From positions 61,898 through 100,104 of the forward strand of contig JAUNVR010000003.1 of assembly GCA_030537595.1 (NCBI GenBank): 38,207 nucleotides of DNA, read 5' to 3'. Shown in pieces: positions 27,111-35,685 of this stretch. Numbering within the stretch: the stretch's first letter is position 1; every line of letters starts with the position of its first letter. The notes under the pieces are model-generated. The model was not told where the DNA came from. It searched no databases and saw only the letters and a program-made list of their open reading frames with translations. This DNA comes from Eubacteriales bacterium. GTDB lineage: Bacteria; Bacillota; Clostridia; Saccharofermentanales; DTU023. The translations under genes and the position numbers were made by a program.

Positions 27111-28943
27111 ATGGCAGAACAATTAGCTGGCTGGAAACGTAGCAAGCGAGTAGCAGAAGTCACAGCCGCAGATTTAAACAGCGAACTGTGTTTAATGGGT
27201 TGGTGTAGCACGCAAAGAGATTTAGGGAATATTCTCTTCTTGCTCTTACGTGATCGTTCAGGTGAGCTGCAACTAGTATTTGATGAAGATAGTCCCCGTG
27301 ACTTACTCGAGCAGGCAAAAAAAGTCAGGTCAGAGTATGTGATTGCGGTTAAGGGAACTTTACGCCGCCGTTCGGCCCCGAATCCGGAGCTGCCAACCGG
27401 CCTCTGGGAACTGGCTGTCAGCGAGTTGAAGATTTTATCTACTGCTGAAACTCCGCCGTTCTACATCGATGATGAAGATAAGTCCAGGGAATCACTGCAT
27501 CTGGAGTATCGCTACTTGGATTTACGTCGCCCGAAGATGCGTGAGCGGATGATCTTTAGACATCGGCTGACAAAATTCACTCGCGACTGGTTCGACCGCG
27601 AGGGCTTCCTCGAAATTGAAACACCCTTTTTAGTCAAGTCAACTCCGGAAGGTGCACGAGATTATTTAGTTCCCTCTAGAGTTCATCCAGGGAAGTTTTT
27701 TGCCCTGCCACAATCTCCGCAAATCTTTAAGCAGATTTTAATGGTTGCAGGCTTGGATCGCTACATGCAAATTGCTCGCTGTTTCCGTGATGAAGACCTG
27801 CGTGCTGACCGCCAACCTGAGTTCACTCAGATTGACGTTGAAATGTCCTTTGTCGACCAGGAAGATGTCTTTGCAATTGCTGAAGCCTACTTCCATGATT
27901 TATTTGCCGAGCTGATGGCAGTCGACATCCCCTTACCCTTACCGCGTCTGACCTGGGCTGAGGCAATGCGCCGTTTTGGTAGCGATAAGCCAGACATGCG
28001 CTTTGGGATGGAGTTAAAGGATATTACTGAGCTGGCCAAGGAACTAGACTTTAAAGTGCTCAGTGAACACACAGTAGAAGGGCATAGTGTCCAGGCCATC
28101 GTTGCAGAAAAGGCAAAATTCAGCCGTAAAGAAATCGACCGCTTAAGCGAGGTCGTCAAAAACTACAAGGCTAAGGGCTTACTCTGGCTCCTTAATGAGG
28201 ATGAAGTTCGGGGATCTTTCCTGAAGTTCGTGACCCCGGAATGGTGTGAGCGCCTCTTTTCTGAAGTCAATGCAGAAAAGGGAGATTATGTCTTTATTGT
28301 TGCGGATCAGACAGAGATTGCGCGCAATGCGATTGGCCACCTCCGCCTGGAACTGGCGCAGTGCCTCGACTTAATTCCGAAAAACAGCTGGAATTTACTC
28401 TGGGTGGTAGACTTCCCGATGTTCGAATATGACGAGGAGAGTCAGCGTTACGTCCCAGCTCACCACCCCTTTACCTCACCCTTGCCGGAGGATTTAGACC
28501 GCCTAGATACTGAGCCTCAGAATTGCCACGCCCAGTGCTATGACCTGGTCTTAAATGGCAATGAATTGACCAGTGGTTCAATCCGAATTCACGATTCCAA
28601 GCTCCAGCATAAAATCTTTGACCTCTTAGGCTTGCCTGAAACTGAGATTGAGGAGCGCTTTGGCTTCCTCTTGAAAGCTTTCCGCTATGGAGTCCCACCC
28701 CATGGTGGCTTTGCAATTGGTTTAGACCGGCTCTTGATGCTTCTGACCGACAGCGATAGCATCCGTGATGTTATTGCCTTCCCGAAGGTCCAGAACTCCT
28801 CATGTCTGATGTCTGAAGCGCCGAGTCCGGTACCTTCAGCAGACATCGAGATCCTCGGTCTGGAGCTGAGCGCTGAAACAGCCGCGCAGCTTGCGGCCGA
28901 AGCTCAGCTTCAGCAGCAGGGCGAGAACGGGGAAGAGGCTTAG
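27111..28943 (+). CDS. aspS: Aspartyl-tRNA synthetase
   Basis: A 610-residue bacterial-type class II synthetase. It has an N-terminal OB-fold anticodon-binding domain (about 1-110), motif 1 region with LDLRRPKMRERMIFRHR, the FLEIETPFLVKSTPEGARDYLVPSR segment, motif 2 ARCFRDEDLRADRQPEFTQIDVEMSF, a GAD insertion domain (about 285-410) and motif 3 GGFAIGLDRLLMLL. SD AGGAGG precedes the ATG at 27111; the longer frame from 27087 starts before that SD. Whether it is Asn-discriminating cannot be judged without knowing the genome's GatCAB and AsnRS content. Confidence 0.96.
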   Translation: MAEQLAGWKRSKRVAEVTAADLNSELCLMGWCSTQRDLGNILFLLLRDRSGELQLVFDEDSPRDLLEQAKKVRSEYVIAVKGTLRRRSAPNPELPTGLWELAVSELKILSTAETPPFYIDDEDKSRESLHLEYRYLDLRRPKMRERMIFRHRLTKFTRDWFDREGFLEIETPFLVKSTPEGARDYLVPSRVHPGKFFALPQSPQIFKQILMVAGLDRYMQIARCFRDEDLRADRQPEFTQIDVEMSFVDQEDVFAIAEAYFHDLFAELMAVDIPLPLPRLTWAEAMRRFGSDKPDMRFGMELKDITELAKELDFKVLSEHTVEGHSVQAIVAEKAKFSRKEIDRLSEVVKNYKAKGLLWLLNEDEVRGSFLKFVTPEWCERLFSEVNAEKGDYVFIVADQTEIARNAIGHLRLELAQCLDLIPKNSWNLLWVVDFPMFEYDEESQRYVPAHHPFTSPLPEDLDRLDTEPQNCHAQCYDLVLNGNELTSGSIRIHDSKLQHKIFDLLGLPETEIEERFGFLLKAFRYGVPPHGGFAIGLDRLLMLLTDSDSIRDVIAFPKVQNSSCLMSEAPSPVPSADIEILGLELSAETAAQLAAEAQLQQQGENGEEA

Positions 28944-28944
28944 G

Positions 28945-29637
28945 GTGCACGATCAGGAATATCGGGACTATAGGCAGTCCGAAGCTGAAGTAAGAATTCG
29001 AGCAGCTGAAGCTGAGGCAGTGCCAGAACTAGAAGTAGTGGATGGCGCTCTCGAAGGCCAGAAAAAGGCTGAACGCTTGAATTACAAGAAGGAAATCCGC
29101 GACTGGGTGCTCATCGTTCTTGCGGCTGTCCTCTTGGGTCTTTTTCTGAGAAACTTCGTCGTGCAGAGAAATTTGGTTGACGGCTCTTCGATGTTCCCAA
29201 CCCTCCATGACTCCGACCGTGTTCTAGTTGAAATGCTGAGCCTGCGTTTTTCAGAATTGGAGCGTGGAGATATTGTAACGGTTGATTCAACGCATCTACC
29301 GACCTATGAATACCTGGCAGCTAGTGGCCAAAAAGGGCCTCGCCTGATCAAGCGAGTGATTGCCGGACCTGGTGATCATCTGGAGATTCGCCCAGATGGG
29401 GTCTATGTGAACGGGGAAGCCATCTTTGAACAGTATGTTAACCCGGGAGCTCTGACTAGGGTCTTCGATCCTGAATATGCTGATGTTACCTTGGCGCCTG
29501 ATTGTTACTATGTAATGGGTGATAATCGTGAGCACAGTAAGGATTCACGGCAATTTGGCCCAGTCCATAAAAAAGACATTGTCGGCAAGCTCTGGATTAG
29601 GCTATACCCGTATAGCCAAATTGGGAAAGTTGAATAA
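28945..29637 (+). CDS. lepB: Signal peptidase I
   Basis: A 230-residue membrane protease that removes signal peptides. After an unusually long, acidic, Ala/Glu-rich cytoplasmic lead of about 45 residues comes a single membrane helix (DWVLIVLAAVLLGLFLRNFVV). The catalytic domain has the nucleophile Ser in GSSMFPTL, general base Lys in RLIKRVIAGPGD, and the conserved GDNREHSKDSRQFGPV box. GTG at 28945 is chosen as start: it lies just after the aspS stop with GAAGAGG 6 nt upstream. The open frame from 28891 would overlap aspS by 53 nt and has no SD. Confidence 0.92.
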   Translation: MHDQEYRDYRQSEAEVRIRAAEAEAVPELEVVDGALEGQKKAERLNYKKEIRDWVLIVLAAVLLGLFLRNFVVQRNLVDGSSMFPTLHDSDRVLVEMLSLRFSELERGDIVTVDSTHLPTYEYLAASGQKGPRLIKRVIAGPGDHLEIRPDGVYVNGEAIFEQYVNPGALTRVFDPEYADVTLAPDCYYVMGDNREHSKDSRQFGPVHKKDIVGKLWIRLYPYSQIGKVE

Positions 29638-29681
29638 TTAGATTTAGCTAGTAGATAAGAGTCAGTAAGAAGGAGAACTTA

Positions 29682-31496
29682 ATGTCGCAGATTGCGTCAG
29701 ATAAAATCAGAAACTTTTGTATCGTTGCCCACATCGACCACGGCAAGTCCACCTTGGCGGACTGCCTGATTGAAGCAACCGGGCACTTGGCAAAGCGAGA
29801 CATGCAAAAGCAGGTGCTCGATAATATGGATTTAGAGCGCGAGCGGGGAATTACGATCAAGGCCCAGGCCGTCCGCTTGAACTATCGGGCAGAGGACGGC
29901 GAGGAATATATCCTGAACCTAATCGATACCCCAGGCCATGTCGACTTCAACTACGAGGTCTCGCGTTCTTTGGCTGCTTGTGATGGCGCGATTCTGGTCG
30001 TTGATGCGGCACAGGGTGTAGAAGCTCAGACCTTAGCTAATGCCTATCTAGCAATTGATGCCGATTTAGAGATCCTGCCGGTCATCAATAAGATTGACTT
30101 ACCAGCTGCAGATCCTGAGATGGCACGTGCTGAAATTGAGGACGTGATTGGCCTCGATGCAAGCTATGCCCCGCTAATCTCAGCTAAGGAAAAGTTGAAC
30201 ATTGAAGCAGTCCTAGAGGGCATCGTTAAATACTTACCGCCACCAGAGGCGAAGCGCGATGAGCCCCTCAGAGCCTTAATTTTTGACTCGCAGTATGACG
30301 CTTACAAGGGCGTAATTGTCCATGTCAATATCCAATCTGGGACCTTAAAGCTGGGTGACGCGATTCGCTTTATGAACACCGGCGCAGAGTATGAGGTAGT
30401 CGAGCTGGGCTATTTTACCGCTGCTGGACTCAGCCCTCAGCCGGCACTCGAAGCCGGAGACGTAGGTTATATTACAGCCGCGATTAAAGAGATTAAGGAT
30501 ACTCGAGTGGGCGACACCGTGACCTCAGTTGAGCATCCGGCTGCTGCCCCACTCGATGGCTACCAGCCAGTTAAGCAGATGGTATTTTGTGGTATCTATC
30601 CAGTTGACGGCAATGACTACGGCGCTTTGCGTGAGGCCCTAGAAAAGGTCCAATTAAATGATGCAGCCCTATCTTTCGAGCCAGAAACCTCGGCCGCTCT
30701 CGGCTTTGGTTTCCGCTGTGGTTTCCTCGGTTTACTGCATTATGAGATTATTCAAGAACGGCTCGAGCGCGAGTTCCAATTAGATTTAATTTCAACTGCA
30801 CCATCGGTAGTTTATAAAATCAAATTGACGGATGGCGAGATAATTGATTTAGACAATCCGACAAACCTCCCGGCCGCGGAGGAGATTGAAGAGATGTATG
30901 AGCCGATTGTACGAGCTGGGATTATGACTCCGAAAGACTATGTCGGCAATCTGATGGAATTATGTCAGGAACGTCGTGGCAGCTTCCTCGATATGGAATA
31001 TCTTGATGAGAATCGAGTCCAACTGACCTACGATATGCCCCTCAACGAGATTATCTATGACTTTTTTGACGCCTTAAAATCACGCTCTCGAGGCTACGCT
31101 TCTTTAGATTACGAGTTTAAGGAATACCTTAAGTCTGACCTAGTAAAATTAGATATTCTAATTCACGGCAAGGCCGTCGATGCTTTGAGCTTCATCATGC
31201 ATCGGGATAACGCTTATGCGCGGGCGCGGGTGATGTGCGAAAAATTGAAGGATAATATTCCTCGCCACCAGTTTGAAGTCCCAATTCAGGCTGCAATCGG
31301 TGGTAAGATCATTGCCCGTGAAACAGTTAGAGCCTTCCGTAAAGACGTTTTGGCAAAGTGTTACGGTGGCGATATCAGCCGCAAGAAAAAGCTCCTAGAG
31401 AAGCAGAAGGAAGGCAAGAAGCGGATGCGTTCAGTCGGCGCAGTTGAGGTTCCGCAAGAAGCCTTCATGAGTGTTTTGAAATTAGATGAAGGATAA
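29682..31496 (+). CDS. lepA: Elongation factor 4 (LepA)
   Basis: A 604-residue ribosome-dependent GTPase related to EF-G, involved in ribosome back-translocation or 30S assembly. G motifs: AHIDHGKST (G1), the RGITIKAQ switch I, DTPGHVDF (G3), [11 protein letters not shown] (G4) and SAKE (G5). Domains II, III and V follow, and the LepA-specific C-terminal domain has [42 protein letters not shown] precedes the ATG. It follows lepB by 44 bp, echoing the lepA-lepB linkage known in other bacteria. Length is standard. Confidence 0.97.
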   Translation: MSQIASDKIRNFCIVAHIDHGKSTLADCLIEATGHLAKRDMQKQVLDNMDLERERGITIKAQAVRLNYRAEDGEEYILNLIDTPGHVDFNYEVSRSLAACDGAILVVDAAQGVEAQTLANAYLAIDADLEILPVINKIDLPAADPEMARAEIEDVIGLDASYAPLISAKEKLNIEAVLEGIVKYLPPPEAKRDEPLRALIFDSQYDAYKGVIVHVNIQSGTLKLGDAIRFMNTGAEYEVVELGYFTAAGLSPQPALEAGDVGYITAAIKEIKDTRVGDTVTSVEHPAAAPLDGYQPVKQMVFCGIYPVDGNDYGALREALEKVQLNDAALSFEPETSAALGFGFRCGFLGLLHYEIIQERLEREFQLDLISTAPSVVYKIKLTDGEIIDLDNPTNLPAAEEIEEMYEPIVRAGIMTPKDYVGNLMELCQERRGSFLDMEYLDENRVQLTYDMPLNEIIYDFFDALKSRSRGYASLDYEFKEYLKSDLVKLDILIHGKAVDALSFIMHRDNAYARARVMCEKLKDNIPRHQFEVPIQAAIGGKIIARETVRAFRKDVLAKCYGGDISRKKKLLEKQKEGKKRMRSVGAVEVPQEAFMSVLKLDEG

Positions 31497-31531
31497 TTAA
31501 AAAAGGGCTAGACCGAAGTCCTTAGCGCTGG

Positions 31532-31604
31532 TATAATTCCCTTGGTCAAGAAAACTTGCGCTACTTTTGGATGTGGTATACTGTTTTTGTCTAATATGGA
31601 CAAA
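31532..31604 (+). promoter_or_regulatory. Tandem extended -10 promoters and dyad upstream of tRNA-Leu
   Basis: Two TGG-preceded -10 elements are seen: TATAAT (31532-31537) and TATACT (31577-31582, with TTGCGC at 31556-31561, spacer 15). Just behind the second is an inverted repeat TTTGTC-N7-GACAAA (31586-31604) covering the expected start site. Confidence 0.5.
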
Positions 31605-31634
31605 TAGCTGCAATAATACAGTGGAAAATATCAT

Positions 31635-31719
31635 GCGGACGTGGTGGAATTGGCAGACACGCTGGATTTAGGTTCCAGTGCCGCGAGGCATGCAGGTTCA
31701 AGTCCTGTCGTCCGCACCA
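31635..31719 (+). tRNA. tRNA-Leu (anticodon UAG)
   Basis: A class II tRNA: acceptor GCGGACG/CGTCCGC, anticodon stem CTGGA/TCCAG around loop TTTAGGT (anticodon TAG), long variable arm TGCC-GCGA-GGCA, T arm CAGG-TTCAAGT-CCTG, encoded CCA. No terminator follows; the next gene starts 20 nt after the CCA. Confidence 0.96.
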
Positions 31720-31739
31720 TCTAATTTTAGGAGTAAGTA

Positions 31740-32492
31740 ATGCGTAAGACTTGCGAAATTATGTCTGAGACAGCCCTCTTTAGAGGCATCAATAGTGATA
31801 TTTTTCGGGCCAGTTGCGAACATACTGAGGTGACCAATTTTACTAAGGGCGAGGTCGTCGCCCGTGAAGGTGACAGCTGTGCCGGGCTCGGGATTATCGT
31901 AGAAGGACAGCTGGCTCTACAGAAGTATTCTAGCTCCGGTGAAAATTCTACTTTATCAATTCTGGGAGCTGGAGAAAGCTTTGGCCAAGAATTAATCTTT
32001 TCTTCAAAGCGACGCTATAACTTTTCTCTCGAAGCAATTAATCAATGTAAGTTAATTATGGTGCCCCGCGAGGATATTCTCGCGATGATTGCCAAGAGTC
32101 CGCAACTTTTGATTAACTTTTTGCAGACTCTTTCCGATGAGCTAAGGTATCGGGAAGAGCATATTCATTTGCTCTCACAGCGGACCTTGCGCCAAAAAAT
32201 ATCCTGTTATTTATTAGAGCTTTATCGGAAGCAATTAGCAGAGGAGGGTGAGACTTTTAAGACCCAGGCCCAATTGCTCAAAACTGCATCCGTTGAGTTA
32301 CCGGTATCCAAGGAAATAGCCTCGCGCCTTTTAGCTATTCCCCGGCCTTCTTTTTCCAGAGAATTAATTTCGATGGAAAAGGACGGCTTGATTAAAGTTG
32401 CCGGTAGAGTAATTTGGTTACTCGACTTAGGTGCTCTCGAAAGTGGAATTATCGTCGGCGAGCAGGATGATGACGAGGATAGTGAAGATTAG
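31740..32492 (+). CDS. Crp/Fnr-family transcriptional regulator
   Basis: A 250-residue regulator. The N-terminal cyclic-nucleotide-binding-type beta roll (about 10-125) includes GEVVAREGDSCAGLGIIVEGQLAL and GAGESFGQELIFSS. A long helix (about 130-155) leads to a C-terminal winged helix with VSKEIASRLLAIPRPSFSRELISMEKDGLIKV, where RPSFSREL is the recognition helix. The classical cAMP-contact residues are not clearly conserved and there is no Fnr-type Cys cluster, so the ligand is unknown. The acidic tail (DDDEDSED) is unusual. SD AGGAG precedes the ATG at 31740. It lies 20 nt behind tRNA-Leu, likely co-transcribed, and upstream of fhs, whose upstream region holds a Crp-like dyad. Confidence 0.9.
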   Translation: MRKTCEIMSETALFRGINSDIFRASCEHTEVTNFTKGEVVAREGDSCAGLGIIVEGQLALQKYSSSGENSTLSILGAGESFGQELIFSSKRRYNFSLEAINQCKLIMVPREDILAMIAKSPQLLINFLQTLSDELRYREEHIHLLSQRTLRQKISCYLLELYRKQLAEEGETFKTQAQLLKTASVELPVSKEIASRLLAIPRPSFSRELISMEKDGLIKVAGRVIWLLDLGALESGIIVGEQDDDEDSED

Positions 32493-32593
32493 ACGCGCCT
32501 GAATCAGCGGAGTAACTCAATAATTTGATTAAGTTTTTAGAATTGAAGCAAGATAGTTCAACTTGTAGTAAACTAAAAGATAGTATTTAAATC

Positions 32594-32641
32594 ACTTCAG
32601 TCAAGCTGCACAGTTTTAAAAGCTGTAGTAGCTACTGAAGT
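32594..32641 (+). repeat. Long imperfect hairpin upstream of fhs
   Basis: ACTTCAGT (32594-32601) pairs with ACTGAAGT (32634-32641); inside, AGCT/AGCT and ACAG/CTGT continue the stem around a TTTTAAAAG loop. In total about 16 bp with small bulges. No T-run follows, so it is not a plain terminator for the upstream gene. Confidence 0.55.
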
Positions 32642-32657
32642 AGATTGTAAGAATTAA

Positions 32658-32672
32658 TGTGATTCAATCACA
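32658..32672. promoter_or_regulatory. Crp-like perfect dyad upstream of fhs
   Basis: TGTGATTCAATCACA is a perfect 15-bp palindrome with one central base. Its half-sites TGTGA/TCACA are those of Crp sites, with 5 rather than 6 bases between them. It lies 45 bp before the fhs start. Confidence 0.55.
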
Positions 32673-32716
32673 AACTGGCTAGACCAGAAGAAGCTAAATA
32701 GCAAAAAGGAGTTATT

Positions 32717-34393
32717 ATGGCGTACAAATCCGATATCGAAATCGCCCAGGCGGCGGAACTTAAACCAATTGATGAAATTGCCAAGACAGCAGGCATTCCT
32801 CTAGAGCACCTGGAGCACTATGGTCGCTACAAAGCAAAGGTCTCTCTAAAGGCATTGACTGGGGATAATAAACCCGGGAAATTGATTTTGACCACCGCAA
32901 TTACACCAACTCCTGCAGGTGAAGGTAAAACCACCACAACCATCGGGGTAGCTGACGGTTTGCGCCGACTCGGCAAGAACTCTGCAGTCGCCTTACGTGA
33001 ACCTTCACTCGGTCCAGTCTTCGGAATTAAGGGCGGGGCAGCCGGCGGCGGTTACGCTCAGTGCATTCCGATGGAGGATTTAAACCTGCACTTTACCGGT
33101 GACTTCCACGCCATTGGTGCAGCAAACAACCTGCTTGCAGCAATGCTGGACAACCACATTCACCAGGGCAACGAACTGCGCATTGATACTCGTTCAATTA
33201 TCTGGCGCCGCTGCGTCGATATGAATGATCGTCAATTAAGAAATGTCGTTGACGGCCTGGGTAAGCGTGGTGACGGTGTACCGCGTGAAGATGGTTTCGA
33301 TATTACTGTTGCTTCAGAGATCATGGCAGTGTTCTGCCTCGCCACCTCAATGGATAATCTGAAAGAACGTCTGGGCCGCATTATCGTTGCTTATAACGAT
33401 GAGGGCAAACCCGTCACAGCTCACGATCTAAAGGCCGAGGGTGCAATGACAGCGCTCCTTAAAGACGCTTTGAAGCCGAACCTGATTCAGACCTTAGAAG
33501 GTACTCCTGCCTTTGTCCACGGTGGTCCTTTTGCGAACATCGCCCATGGTTGTAACTCAGCTCTAGCTACTAAGATGGCAATGCACCACGCAGAATACAC
33601 CGTAACTGAAGGTGGCTTCGGTGCTGACCTGGGTGCTGAGAAATTTATTGATATTAAATGCCGTAAGGCCGGTCTATCTCCAGATGCAGTGGTCGTCGTT
33701 GCGACAGTTCGCGCTCTGAAGATGCACGGTGGTAAAGATAAGAAAGACTTAGTCGGTGAGGACTTAGCAGCACTCGAGAAGGGTATGCCGAACCTCCTGC
33801 GCCACGTCGACAATATGCTGAACGTCTTTGGCAAGAAAGTGGTCGTTGCAATCAACCGCTTCCCGGATGACACAGAAGCTGAACTTGAGTTAATCCGCAA
33901 GCTTTGTGCTGAAGCTGGTGTTGATGTTGCTCTCTCAGAAGTATGGGCAAAGGGCGGCGAAGGCGGCATGGACGTAGCCCGGAAGCTGATTGAAATTTGT
34001 GAAAACAATGAAACTGGCGAACAGCAGTTTGCCTACGATCTGGATCTGCCTCTGGCCGAGAAGATTGAGACCTTAGTCAAGCGCGTATACCGTGCAGACG
34101 GTGTCCAGTTCACCCCACTCGCCAAGAAGGCAATGAAGCGGGCAGAGGATTTAGGCTTTGGCAATCTGCCAATCTGTATGGCCAAAACTCAGTACTCATT
34201 CTCAGATGATCCGAAGCTTCTAGGCGCACCTGAAGGCTTTGAAATCACAGTTAGAAATATCCGTGTTTCAGCCGGTGCTGGATTCATCGTTGCCTTAACC
34301 GGTGAGATTATGACCATGCCGGGTCTGCCGAAGGTTCCTTCAGCAGAAAAGATTGACGTCACGGAAGACGGCGTCATCGTCGGACTCTTTTAA
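32717..34393 (+). CDS. fhs: Formate--tetrahydrofolate ligase
   Basis: A 558-residue ATP-dependent enzyme making 10-formyl-tetrahydrofolate from formate, the entry to one-carbon metabolism and to the methyl branch of the Wood-Ljungdahl pathway in acetogens. Visible motifs: P-loop [20 protein letters not shown] (about 64-83), [59 protein letters not shown] and the C-terminal [15 protein letters not shown]. Length is standard. SD AAGGAG precedes the ATG. It is monocistronic with its own terminator; no folD or other pathway gene is adjacent, so it may serve purine synthesis rather than acetogenesis. Confidence 0.97.
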   Translation: MAYKSDIEIAQAAELKPIDEIAKTAGIPLEHLEHYGRYKAKVSLKALTGDNKPGKLILTTAITPTPAGEGKTTTTIGVADGLRRLGKNSAVALREPSLGPVFGIKGGAAGGGYAQCIPMEDLNLHFTGDFHAIGAANNLLAAMLDNHIHQGNELRIDTRSIIWRRCVDMNDRQLRNVVDGLGKRGDGVPREDGFDITVASEIMAVFCLATSMDNLKERLGRIIVAYNDEGKPVTAHDLKAEGAMTALLKDALKPNLIQTLEGTPAFVHGGPFANIAHGCNSALATKMAMHHAEYTVTEGGFGADLGAEKFIDIKCRKAGLSPDAVVVVATVRALKMHGGKDKKDLVGEDLAALEKGMPNLLRHVDNMLNVFGKKVVVAINRFPDDTEAELELIRKLCAEAGVDVALSEVWAKGGEGGMDVARKLIEICENNETGEQQFAYDLDLPLAEKIETLVKRVYRADGVQFTPLAKKAMKRAEDLGFGNLPICMAKTQYSFSDDPKLLGAPEGFEITVRNIRVSAGAGFIVALTGEIMTMPGLPKVPSAEKIDVTEDGVIVGLF

Positions 34394-34400
34394 AGATTAC

Positions 34401-34425
34401 AGCGGAGGCCAAGCGCCTCCGCTTT
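34401..34425 (+). terminator. Terminator of fhs
   Basis: A perfect 9-bp GC-rich stem AGCGGAGGC/GCCTCCGCT (34401-34409 with 34415-34423) with a 5-nt loop and a short T tract. Confidence 0.75.
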
Positions 34426-34506
34426 ATCCATTGATAGCTGGCAGGCTAGAAAACATGCAAATGCCCACTACGGGCGCAGAAATAGATAATGAAAGCGGGA
34501 TGAAAT

Positions 34507-35685
34507 ATGAACCAAGAAGACCTATCACGGCAAATGAGTCGCTTAGCTGAAGTATATACAGGCAAGTGCGCTATTTTTAATCACCGTGGCAAGTTACTTC
34601 AGGAACTTGGTGAATCTGCGGCACCTCTGCCGAATGGCAGTGAGATCGTGGAGTTTATGCGCAGTGAAGAGAAGCAGGCCGAACTTTCCGGCTATGATGC
34701 CCTGCGTCTGGATATTTCTCCTGATCAAAATTTAGCACTCTTGATCGCAGTTGATGAGATTACTTCAGAACGGGAAATTCAACTACTTAAACTTTGGCTC
34801 AGCGAGGCCTTTACTAAGGAGTATGGACATAAAGAAAAGATGGCCTTTTTGAAGAATGTCTTACTCGAAAATGAGCTGCCTGGAGATATTCCGCTAAAAG
34901 CTAGAACCTTAAAGGTTGACTTCCACCGTCCACGGAAGGCAATTCTGCTGAGAATGCCGAATGCAGACAATCGTGAAGTTTTAAACCTCCTCGAGCACCT
35001 TTTCCCGATGGAATACGAGAACTACTTTATTCCTATGGATGAAGAAAATCTCCTGATCTTATTCGATTTAGAGAATTTAGGTGAGTACTCAGAATCCGAG
35101 GAAGAAAATGAGGGTTACGAGGAAGAGTTTGACCTTTTGATGCACTCAATCGTCGATGAGATTGAAGAATTGTTACAGCATGACGCGCATCTCGGGGTTG
35201 GCCTGGTAGCCGAGCATTTAAAGGATATCTCACGCTCTTATCGTGAAGCCTCCCTGGCCTTAACTGTTGGCGCAATTTTCGAAGAAGGCCAACGCCTGAT
35301 GCGTTACGATCAACTCGGGCTCGGGCGCTTGATTTACCAATTACCACCGACACTTTGTGAGCTCTTCTTGACAGAGGTATTCCGTCCAGGAACATACGAG
35401 CAGCTCGATGCTGAAACCTTGGTCACAATCGAGAAGTTTTTTGAAAATAATCTAAATGGCTCGGAAACCTCGAGAAAGCTCTTTGTGCACCGCAATACAC
35501 TAGTTTATCGACTGGATAAAGTCGAAAAGATTACAGGTTTGGATTTGCGTATTTTTGACGATGCTGTACTCTTTAAATTGGCTTCGATGGTGCGCAAGTA
35601 TTTAGAATCGCTAAAAGCAGTCGATAGCGCACCGGCTTTAAAGTCAAATTTAAAGAAACGCCGAGTGAGGAATAAGCTTGATTGA
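34507..35685 (+). CDS. CdaR/PucR-type helix-turn-helix regulator
   Basis: A 392-residue protein. The C-terminal ~70 residues are a PucR-type helix-turn-helix: LVTIEKFFENNLNGSETSRKLFVHRNTLVYRLDKVEKITGLDLR, a very typical pattern. The central part (about 115-290) has GGDEF-like CdaR features, including GVGLVAEHLKDISRSYREASLALTVG, the segment that precedes the HTH in sugar-diacid regulators. An acidic insertion (YSESEEENEGYEEEFD, about 197-212) interrupts the middle. A basic tail (KKRRVRNK) ends the protein. It overlaps the ftsE start by 8 nt, so it is coupled to the division genes and may regulate them; such linkage occurs in other Clostridia. Effector unknown. Confidence 0.8.
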   Translation: MNQEDLSRQMSRLAEVYTGKCAIFNHRGKLLQELGESAAPLPNGSEIVEFMRSEEKQAELSGYDALRLDISPDQNLALLIAVDEITSEREIQLLKLWLSEAFTKEYGHKEKMAFLKNVLLENELPGDIPLKARTLKVDFHRPRKAILLRMPNADNREVLNLLEHLFPMEYENYFIPMDEENLLILFDLENLGEYSESEEENEGYEEEFDLLMHSIVDEIEELLQHDAHLGVGLVAEHLKDISRSYREASLALTVGAIFEEGQRLMRYDQLGLGRLIYQLPPTLCELFLTEVFRPGTYEQLDAETLVTIEKFFENNLNGSETSRKLFVHRNTLVYRLDKVEKITGLDLRIFDDAVLFKLASMVRKYLESLKAVDSAPALKSNLKKRRVRNKLD

